Part shown: piece after piece, positions 43,056 to 50,345 of the stretch
Layout: every line of letters begins with the position of its first letter
Position numbering within the stretch: position 1 is the stretch's first letter
NCBI GenBank assembly: GCA_050117315.1
Contig: JASFMY010000034.1
Span: 1-52,939, forward strand
Direction of reading: 5' to 3'
DNA length: 52,939 bases
Origin: JANQIV01 sp050117315
GTDB taxonomy: Bacteria > Bacteroidota > Ignavibacteria > Ignavibacteriales > Melioribacteraceae
Notes under the pieces: model-generated
What the model saw: the letters and a program-made list of their open reading frames with translations, nothing else
The model's database searches: none
Told to the model about the DNA's origin: nothing
Program-made: the position numbers and the translations under genes

Positions 43056-45278
43056 TTATGGTGTTATAGGTACATTGCAGCCGGAAGCTAATCTGTTTCT
43101 TGTTTTTATCGCTTCGTTCGATAAAGGTTCCGGTGTGTTGTTGTCATTTATAATTTTATTAATTGCATCAATAATTTCATCACGCCTTTCGTTATAATTA
43201 TACCATCCCAGTGTTTCTACAATAACAGTCTTTAATTCGACAGGCATACCGTCATCTTTAATGGATGCCAACAGTTCCGGTATAGCTTCTTTGAAGTTAT
43301 AGTTTCGTAATGTTCTAACCGAGTTTATTCTTTTAGATAATTTTAAAGTATCATTTTTAATCCTAGGGATAATATCATCGTTCAACCACCCGCGGCTTTT
43401 TTCAACTGTTTTTTGAAAAGTATTCTTCAAGCCTTTCTTGTTCACATAATCGGGAAGTTGAGATACAACGTTTTCAGCCTCTTCCATTAATTTATCCTGG
43501 TTTACAAAAAGCAAAGCGTTACCTGTATTAAAGGAGACTCGTTGACTTTGATCATAAATCATAGCATAAATCATTTCAGGTATGTATTTATCGGCTCCTA
43601 TTTCCCCCATCAACTCTGCGCTTTTTCTTCTTATGAACTCGTAAGGGTCATTGATTGAAAGCGAAAGAATTTCTTTGAACTCTTCTGAGTTTGTTGCTGC
43701 AAGAGAATAAAGAGCGTGAGTTCTTACGTTGTATGAAGGATCGGTTTTATAAATATCTACAAGTTCGGGAATAAATCCATCTCCCAACAATTTAGAGAGC
43801 TTTACTACAGCTAACGACCTCAATTCGGGTTCGGCATTATCCAGTAAACTTTTCCAAAATTTTTCGTTTTTATATTCTTGTGCAATTTTTTCATTCAAAT
43901 CAATTTCTATGTTCGATTTGAAGTGAAACGTCGGGTCACCAATAATATGATTTTCAAGATAATTCGTTTCTTTGTGCCAGTTGCCTATGCTAACACCATA
44001 ACTCCAAAGACCAATTGATTTATCAGCCCATTTATCTTGAAGAACATTAACGGAGTTTGCCACGGCGCAAATTACATTTCCTGAGCCAAACAAATACCGC
44101 CCGGAAATATAATTCTCTACATGAAAGGCGCCGTTAAAACATTCGTCAAACATTACAAATTTAGCCTGGGGAGAGAACAACGCGAGGTCATCGGAATGCA
44201 TATCCATATTATAATCGTATAATGAATCTGCGGTTATGACGGAATCTACGAAAGTACCATCAAACCAATTTTCGGGAATGTTATAACTGTCTTTATAATA
44301 TTTTTTTGTTTCCTCAATATCTTTCTCCCTTCGTTTGGCGGTTCTTATTTTACTTCTTAAAAACCTTTTTATAGCGTCAACATTTTGTACAATATATTCT
44401 GCCGGGGGATAACCAACTAAGTATTGCGTATCTTCAGCACCGTGTGCATGAAAAATTGCCATATCAAGATCTTTCCGCGACATTTCCATTATAAGTGTTT
44501 CTCTCATGTCGGGGCTCATTGAAAAATGAATATGCTTAAGTTTTCCACCGACTTTGAACATTTGCGGAAACTGTTCGCGCAAAGCAATCGTTTCATCGTT
44601 CCATGATGTTAATGCCTCGGAATGATAACCGTGCCCTGTAAAAACAAAACCGTTGTCCAGCAATTCGGGATTCTTTTTGGCAGCCACTGCTTTTGCCAGG
44701 TACGTTGATATCAAATTATATTTTGAATCATCGTTAACCGGTGCCTTAATTCTCCCGGTATAAATATCTTTTTGAATTTTTTGAGGTGATTCCGGAAGCA
44801 GTCGATAGTAATACAATAAATTATTTGTCGAGTCTTGTTTAAGAGACTCAAATTGTAAATCAAAGTCATCATAAAAACGATCCGACGGAATCGAAGAATC
44901 AATCCAATCATATCGTTCTTCATTCATTTTAAACGCAGAAGTCATATGCTGTGCACCGCGTATCATAGGGATAGGAATATCACCGACAAAAACAGCTCCT
45001 TCCAGTTTAGGCGAAGAGTTATATAATTTTTGAAGCTCCTCTTTAATTTCTGAAGGGTTTTCATTCTCAACAGTAAGTATATACACAGAAAGCCCGTCTT
45101 CTTCCTGAATGGCATCCATGTATTGGGAAATAGCGTCTTCAATATTTTTGTAAGTGGCATTATCCACAACTATAGCAAATGAAGAAGATTTTTCCACAGT
45201 TGGTTTAATAATTTTAATTGAAGCAAAAACAGAATTGCAAAGAATATTTAATATTATTAAAAACAATAAATGTTTCAT
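43056..45278 (-). CDS. secreted caspase-fold (C25-like) peptidase with C-terminal HEAT repeats
   Basis: 740 aa from the Met at 45278, which has AAAGGA upstream and starts a signal peptide (MKHLLFLIILNILCNSVFA). The longest ORF begins at 45320 inside the preceding terminator. Residues ~30-430 resemble a C25/gingipain-type caspase fold: 'EGAVFVGDIPIPMI', 'DIYTGRIKAP', catalytic His in 'MAIFHAHGAED' (H279) and Cys in 'FVMFDECFNGAF' (C380), then 'ENHIIGDPTFHF'. Residues ~475-735 are HEAT-like helical pairs ('RSLAVVKLSKLLGDGFIPEL', 'FIRRKSAELMGEIGADKYIPEM'). There is no T9SS domain, unlike classical gingipains. It follows the T9SS propeller gene. Confidence 0.8.
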   Translation of the reverse strand: MKHLLFLIILNILCNSVFASIKIIKPTVEKSSSFAIVVDNATYKNIEDAISQYMDAIQEEDGLSVYILTVENENPSEIKEELQKLYNSSPKLEGAVFVGDIPIPMIRGAQHMTSAFKMNEERYDWIDSSIPSDRFYDDFDLQFESLKQDSTNNLLYYYRLLPESPQKIQKDIYTGRIKAPVNDDSKYNLISTYLAKAVAAKKNPELLDNGFVFTGHGYHSEALTSWNDETIALREQFPQMFKVGGKLKHIHFSMSPDMRETLIMEMSRKDLDMAIFHAHGAEDTQYLVGYPPAEYIVQNVDAIKRFLRSKIRTAKRREKDIEETKKYYKDSYNIPENWFDGTFVDSVITADSLYDYNMDMHSDDLALFSPQAKFVMFDECFNGAFHVENYISGRYLFGSGNVICAVANSVNVLQDKWADKSIGLWSYGVSIGNWHKETNYLENHIIGDPTFHFKSNIEIDLNEKIAQEYKNEKFWKSLLDNAEPELRSLAVVKLSKLLGDGFIPELVDIYKTDPSYNVRTHALYSLAATNSEEFKEILSLSINDPYEFIRRKSAELMGEIGADKYIPEMIYAMIYDQSQRVSFNTGNALLFVNQDKLMEEAENVVSQLPDYVNKKGLKNTFQKTVEKSRGWLNDDIIPRIKNDTLKLSKRINSVRTLRNYNFKEAIPELLASIKDDGMPVELKTVIVETLGWYNYNERRDEIIDAINKIINDNNTPEPLSNEAIKTRNRLASGCNVPITP

Positions 45279-45299
45279 AAAATTCCTTTCTTCAATTTC

Positions 45300-45326
45300 A
45301 AAAACCCGGGATAACTTCATCCCGGG
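45300..45326 (-). terminator. rho-independent terminator after the Ycf48-like gene
   Basis: CCCGGGAT (read 45326-45319) pairs with ATCCCGGG (45312-45305) across a 6-nt loop and is followed by TTTTT on the minus strand. It separates the propeller gene from the C25-HEAT gene, whose ATG is only 22 bp downstream; read-through probably feeds the latter. Confidence 0.85.
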
Positions 45327-45340
45327 CGTAAGTAGAATAA

Positions 45341-47596
45341 TTATTTAAGCAGCAGCATCTTTTTAGTTGTTTGATATGAACCGGCAGTCAATTGGTAGAA
45401 ATAAACACCGCTGGATAATTCAGAGCCGTCAATTACAACTTCATGGTTCCCGGCATTGTGAAAAGTGTTCAATACATCTTGTACTTTCTGACCGAGCATA
45501 TTATATACGGTAACTTTAACTATGCCTGCTTCCGGTATAGAATATTTAATTGTTGTAGACGGATTAAAAGGGTTAGGATAATTTTGAGATAGCGAATAAT
45601 TATTGAGCAGTTCTTCCCCGTCTTCAACACCGGTTACTGCTTGATATGCCAAAATATAACCATCATATGCACCAACTAAAGCATCACCTTCATCAGTTAT
45701 TGTAACAGTTGACGGAGTATAAACATTATAATAATCATTGTGTAAAGTCCATGTGTTTCCGCCGTCTTCGGTCAAAAATATTTCACCGTAATAATTGGCA
45801 AGAATACCATAATCTCCGCTGAATGAAATACATCTAAAATTAGTATCCGGAATATCTAAACCGTGATCTATATAGTTCCAGGTTTTTCCTTTATCCGTAG
45901 TTTTAAAGATATTTGAACCTCCTACTGCATAAGCTGTGTTGTCGTTAACTTTTGCTACATCCTCAAAGCTATCATATTCCAATTCGTCGGGGAGCCCCTG
46001 TACCGTAGCTCTATTCCAGGCTGTACCACCGTCTTCCGTATACATAATCCACGAAACATAAACTGTATCCGGTTTTTCGTGCGGACCGGCAATAAACCCG
46101 TTACTCGCATCAAAGAACTCAATTCCCCCTGAGAAATATCCGGGGCCTTCAATTTGAGCCGCTTCGCTCCAAGTACTGCCTTTGTCCGTCGTTTTATATA
46201 CGCTATAATCAGCATATGTCCCAATGCTGAATAAAGCATACCCTGTTTGATCATCACCAAAGCTTACGCCTGCAGCAGTATTGGCGGAAGCAAAATCAAC
46301 CGGATCGAGGACATATGACCAACTACTGCCTCCGTCGGTTGTTTTTAGGATAGTTCTATTTTCTTTTATTGCCACACCTTCTGAATTACTTAGGAAGTAT
46401 ATGTCTTCTGCGTCCCACACTCCGGCATTCGAAATAAACTCCCAGGAGGAACCCGAACCATCCTGGCTTACATAAAAATCGCTATAGCTGTTTAATGCAT
46501 ATGCTTTGCTGTCTGTTACTTGAATAGCCCTAATAAGAGACGGGCTTTTAATGTAGAAAAGCTCCCATGTTTCGCCGAAATCTTCGGATTTTAGAATATG
46601 ACTGGAGGTACATAATGCATATAAAATATTTCCGCTACCGGTCAAAGCAGAGAAACCAAGATTATAAATACCGACAGAGCTAACCCAGTTTTCTCCTCCG
46701 TCGGTTGTTTTTAAGATAGACATTTTATTAAACCCATTGCTTCCAACCGCTATACCGTTCTGCGAATCTTTAAAATAAATTTCTTCGGGACGATCATAAT
46801 TTCCTTCAATAGAAGATGATTTGCTTTCCCACGTTACTCCGCCGTCTGTTGATTTATAAATAGGTATAGTAATAAAAGAATATGACATACCAGACCCAAT
46901 ATAAATTACGGTATTTTCATCCGCCCAGCTAACTGCTCCTGCCCCGGAGCCTTGATAAGCGGAGAATACGGATGAATCACCCGGGACCCATGTTTCACCA
47001 CCGTCGGCAGTGTATCTTAAAGTACCGGTTTTATTTCCGGCAACAACACCTTTGTTTTCACCATAGAACTTGATATCTGCCCATCGTGATGAAGAAACAC
47101 CGTCTGCTATAGAATCTTTTATAGCCCAGGTTAAACCGCCGTCCGTAGTTTTATAGAGATAATTATATTTATATTTCCCGGCAAGAGCAAATCCTACCGT
47201 ATCGTTAACAAAGTAAAGTCCGTCGAAGTATTTGAAAGTAAACCCTTCACTCATCACTGTACCCAAAGAAATTGAGTTCCAGTTGTTACCTTTATCATTG
47301 GTTATATAAATTGTTCCGTCTTCCGAACCGATCCAACCATTATTTTCGTCTACAAAGAAAACCTTCTTAAGATCGGCATCTGTGTCTAATACAGTGCTCT
47401 GAAGTGTGGCGAAACCATCAGTTGTATAATAAATATGTCCTTCTTCACCAACCAGCCATACGTTGTTAACGGATGTCATACAGATATCGCTAAGACTAAC
47501 TTTAATATCAGGTGTTAGTACTTCACTCCAATTCTGTGCCCATAAACAAGTTGACACAATTAAAAAACTTATGAATATGCGTATAAGTCCTTTCAT
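45341..47596 (-). CDS. secreted Ycf48/BNR beta-propeller protein with T9SS sorting domain
   Basis: 751 aa from the Met at 47596, which has GGAGGT upstream and begins the signal peptide (MKGLIRIFISFLIVSTCLWAQ). The longer ORF (47650) starts inside the previous gene's 3' end. About ten propeller units of the 'xxTTDGGxTW' type (e.g. 'YKTTDGGLTWAIKD', 'LRYTADGGETWVPGD', 'FKTTDKGKTWNYID') fill ~25-660. The C-terminus is a type IX sorting domain ('LSQNYPNPFNPSTTIKYSIPE' ... 'SSGVYFYQLTAG' ... 'TKKMLLLK'). It is exported and probably anchored at the cell surface. It lies 19 bp after the DUF6850-like barrel gene. Confidence 0.92.
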   Translation of the reverse strand: MKGLIRIFISFLIVSTCLWAQNWSEVLTPDIKVSLSDICMTSVNNVWLVGEEGHIYYTTDGFATLQSTVLDTDADLKKVFFVDENNGWIGSEDGTIYITNDKGNNWNSISLGTVMSEGFTFKYFDGLYFVNDTVGFALAGKYKYNYLYKTTDGGLTWAIKDSIADGVSSSRWADIKFYGENKGVVAGNKTGTLRYTADGGETWVPGDSSVFSAYQGSGAGAVSWADENTVIYIGSGMSYSFITIPIYKSTDGGVTWESKSSSIEGNYDRPEEIYFKDSQNGIAVGSNGFNKMSILKTTDGGENWVSSVGIYNLGFSALTGSGNILYALCTSSHILKSEDFGETWELFYIKSPSLIRAIQVTDSKAYALNSYSDFYVSQDGSGSSWEFISNAGVWDAEDIYFLSNSEGVAIKENRTILKTTDGGSSWSYVLDPVDFASANTAAGVSFGDDQTGYALFSIGTYADYSVYKTTDKGSTWSEAAQIEGPGYFSGGIEFFDASNGFIAGPHEKPDTVYVSWIMYTEDGGTAWNRATVQGLPDELEYDSFEDVAKVNDNTAYAVGGSNIFKTTDKGKTWNYIDHGLDIPDTNFRCISFSGDYGILANYYGEIFLTEDGGNTWTLHNDYYNVYTPSTVTITDEGDALVGAYDGYILAYQAVTGVEDGEELLNNYSLSQNYPNPFNPSTTIKYSIPEAGIVKVTVYNMLGQKVQDVLNTFHNAGNHEVVIDGSELSSGVYFYQLTAGSYQTTKKMLLLK

Positions 47597-47615
47597 TAAG
47601 ACCTCCATTTTAGTA

Positions 47616-49157
47616 TTAGTAAACTTGTGTTCTAAATTGTATCCAAGCATTTATATTTTTTTTATCAAACCCTTCGAAAGCAGCTTCATCTTCAGGGTCA
47701 GCTTGGGAATAGATTATATTAAACGTTATTTCGCCTATTCCTTTTATATTGAAATTGTTTTTTATGTAACCGGCATAAGAAGAATACGGAGTAATTTTAT
47801 ATAGAATATCTTTTATACTAAAATTCAAAAAGATACTTCCCATATCACCATATTCCAGTACTCTTTTAGAAAGATCGTTTTTATTATAAGCAAAACCGCA
47901 TGTGGTAGAAATAAACTCATTCCATGTATATTCGAGCCCTATTTTTGCCAAATATTCTTTCCCTTCGGAACTTGCTGTAATTGCGCTATAGTAATCATTC
48001 ATGTCATAATCATGAAGCCTTATACCCGCTTCTATTCCAAGGGAAAGAGAAACATTAGCTGCATATTCAAGACCAAAATTAAAGAAATGCGACGGAGTTT
48101 CTTCTTCCATTATAAGAACATTATAATCTGCATACTTAGCCCATATTTCGGTATAGTCGTATTGATACTTAAACATAACGGTTAAAGGATTTGACAACCT
48201 ATACAATAAGTTTGCTTCACCATATACATAATTACATTTCGAAAATCCCTGGGGATCATGTTCATCTTTGTCGTCCTTTACAACTTGTTTATCAAATCCC
48301 GCCGTAAATGATGCAGCCGCGATAAATGATTCCGATTCGTGGTGAAAATCAACCGAACTTAAATACCCGTTTGTAAACGATAACCTTTCCTCCGTCTGTT
48401 TACAATAAACCATAGGGTAATCATACCCGGTAAACTTAAGTACCTTAATTTCATCATATACAGAGCTTTCATCTTTATCATATTCTATCTCATCACTACG
48501 GTCATAGTATTTAAGAGTCACTCCAACCGCATCAGCCGGGCTAAGATCATAACCAAGCCCGATATTCAGCATTATATCTCTATGTTTTGATGCGGGTTTA
48601 GGCGTAACCTTTTTTAGTCCGTCGTCAACGGCATAATCTAACGAAAGACCGAATCTTATATCTTTAGGCAATAATGTACTGTATTGTGCATTGAGAAGGA
48701 TTGAATTATAACGTGTTGACCCGGACGTACTATCACCAAATAAAAAAGGTTTGGCTCTTTCATAATTTTTACTAGCTATCCAATCCCAATTGTTTCTTAT
48801 TTCATATTTATACCCGGCGCTTCCTTTAAATATTCCGTTCTCCGATACTTGCTTTTTGCCTGTAAAACTCATTTGAAATTCGGATTGGTCCTCGGGCATA
48901 ATAAAGGGTCTAAAATCACCATGTCTATTTTCAAAAGCAGTTTCAACGAGCAATCGTTGATCGGAAAGTTCTTCATCTAAAAATGCCGGGTTATTACCGG
49001 TATAGTAAGAATTGATCTTATACTTTTGCATAAAAATTGAATTAAAGAATCCTTCTTTGTCAAACAATAAAGACTGAGCGTTAAGGCTGCTTTGCAAAAG
49101 AATAATTATTGTTACAGCAGCAAATACTATACGTGTCATATTTTTATTAAAGTTCAT
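47616..49157 (-). CDS. outer-membrane barrel, DUF6850-like
   Basis: 513 aa. Signal peptide (to ~28, SSLNAQS). 'FFNSIFMQKYKINSYYTGNNPAFL' at the N-terminus, then repeated beta strands with 'GYKYEIRNNWDW', 'GLSLDYAVDDGLKKVTPKPASKHRDI' and an amphipathic end '...NINAWIQFRTQVY'. It matches the style of DUF6850-family outer-membrane proteins that follow DUF4876 and TonB receptors in Bacteroidota. It overlaps the DUF4876 gene by 11 bp. Likely an accessory barrel of the uptake system (inference). Confidence 0.78.
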   Translation of the reverse strand: MNFNKNMTRIVFAAVTIIILLQSSLNAQSLLFDKEGFFNSIFMQKYKINSYYTGNNPAFLDEELSDQRLLVETAFENRHGDFRPFIMPEDQSEFQMSFTGKKQVSENGIFKGSAGYKYEIRNNWDWIASKNYERAKPFLFGDSTSGSTRYNSILLNAQYSTLLPKDIRFGLSLDYAVDDGLKKVTPKPASKHRDIMLNIGLGYDLSPADAVGVTLKYYDRSDEIEYDKDESSVYDEIKVLKFTGYDYPMVYCKQTEERLSFTNGYLSSVDFHHESESFIAAASFTAGFDKQVVKDDKDEHDPQGFSKCNYVYGEANLLYRLSNPLTVMFKYQYDYTEIWAKYADYNVLIMEEETPSHFFNFGLEYAANVSLSLGIEAGIRLHDYDMNDYYSAITASSEGKEYLAKIGLEYTWNEFISTTCGFAYNKNDLSKRVLEYGDMGSIFLNFSIKDILYKITPYSSYAGYIKNNFNIKGIGEITFNIIYSQADPEDEAAFEGFDKKNINAWIQFRTQVY

Positions 49158-50334
49158 TATGAGTTTTTGGGCTAGGATGTGAATAAATATTAAAATCCAA
49201 TGATGAATTATTGCTGTCTTTCAGTTTAATTTTTCCATTTTCATTGCTCTCAATTTTACGTTCCAAAGTTTTCCCTGTATATATTTCTATTCCACCGGCT
49301 GCACCTGCATCAATACCGCGGTATAATTTTTTTTCGTCAAGTTCGGTCGGGTCGTATAAATATTCTACGCCGTCCAGAACGGAAGAAGTCGGGAAAAGGT
49401 ATAACTCATCGTCCCATATCAAAGAACCGGAATCAAAATCGGCAAGTACTATTGCGTCTCTAGTACCTCCAATAATCCAATCATTACCGTCGGGTTGATA
49501 AACCATAGTCATGTTCCGGACATTAACATAATCAACATCGGGTGCGTCTTTTTTATAGAACTCAAAATCGGCATTAGAAAGATCGATACTATTTTCCGCA
49601 TTTATAGTATGGTCCATACCGTCCTCGGCACAGACAATAAACTCTCCCGGCTCTATAGGATAATCCGTTCCCTTGCCCGGAAATTTCCATATATACTTGG
49701 AATGTATATAATCCGGATCATCAACATAAGAAAATCCCGTAGGGCTATATGAATAAGCTCTTGCAATTATAAGACCGTCAAGGTATTGGACTTCATCGGA
49801 TTGATTATAAATTTCCACGTACTTATCATGATAATAATACCCGGCATCTGAGGGACCGCTGCCGTATATTTCACTTATAATCAACGTGGATTCCACATTG
49901 AGTTTATCCAGCGGGACTTTTATTGTATCGTTTTTATCGGCACGCAGCTCTATTATCCCTGTTTCAGAATTAACCAGGCTTCGCCGGTATTGTTTTTCGC
50001 CGTATGCTTTTTCCATTTCTTCGGCAGTTACATCTCTCGATATAGAGATTAAATATTCGCCCGTAACTACACCGCTGAGGAACACCAACCCGTTTTCATC
50101 GGAATCCAATGTATACTGCTTATTATGCAAATTTGATTGTATCACAACGGAAGCGCCTTCTACGTAATCCTTTCCATATACACTTTGAATAGTTCCGGTA
50201 CTATCAACCACCTGGATTACATAAGTAGTACTTCTGTCGCTTGCTTCAGGCTTTTCTTCTATATTAACTATTTCCTCACATGCCGCAGAAGCTAAACCGA
50301 CAATTACAAGTATTATATGAATTGCTCTTTTCAT
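49147..50334 (-). CDS. DUF4876-like lipoprotein
   Basis: 395 aa. Lipoprotein signal with Cys19 (ILVIVGLASAACEE). Residues ~40-145 form a carboxypeptidase-regulatory-like beta domain ('GASVVIQSNLHNKQYTLDSDENGLVFLSG'). From ~155 a lamin-tail-like/DUF4876 domain starts: 'LIISEIYGSGPSDAGYYYHDKYVEIYNQSDEVQYLDGLII', with 'EPGEFIVCAEDGMDHT' and 'WIIGGTRDAIVLADF'. It lies 11 bp after the TonB receptor and overlaps the DUF6850-like gene, a conserved trio in Bacteroidota. It probably sits on the outer membrane as a surface or periplasmic partner of the receptor. Confidence 0.82.
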   Translation of the reverse strand: MKRAIHIILVIVGLASAACEEIVNIEEKPEASDRSTTYVIQVVDSTGTIQSVYGKDYVEGASVVIQSNLHNKQYTLDSDENGLVFLSGVVTGEYLISISRDVTAEEMEKAYGEKQYRRSLVNSETGIIELRADKNDTIKVPLDKLNVESTLIISEIYGSGPSDAGYYYHDKYVEIYNQSDEVQYLDGLIIARAYSYSPTGFSYVDDPDYIHSKYIWKFPGKGTDYPIEPGEFIVCAEDGMDHTINAENSIDLSNADFEFYKKDAPDVDYVNVRNMTMVYQPDGNDWIIGGTRDAIVLADFDSGSLIWDDELYLFPTSSVLDGVEYLYDPTELDEKKLYRGIDAGAAGGIEIYTGKTLERKIESNENGKIKLKDSNNSSLDFNIYSHPSPKTHNEL

Positions 50335-50345
50335 TTATTACATCC

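Noticed and set aside
45279..45320. 14-codon N-terminal extension of the C25-HEAT gene
   Set aside because: Lies in the upstream terminator hairpin; the Met at 45278 has a ribosome site and starts a signal peptide.
47597..47650. 18-codon N-terminal extension of the Ycf48-like gene
   Set aside because: Overlaps the previous gene's 3' end; the Met at 47596 follows GGAGGT and starts the signal peptide.
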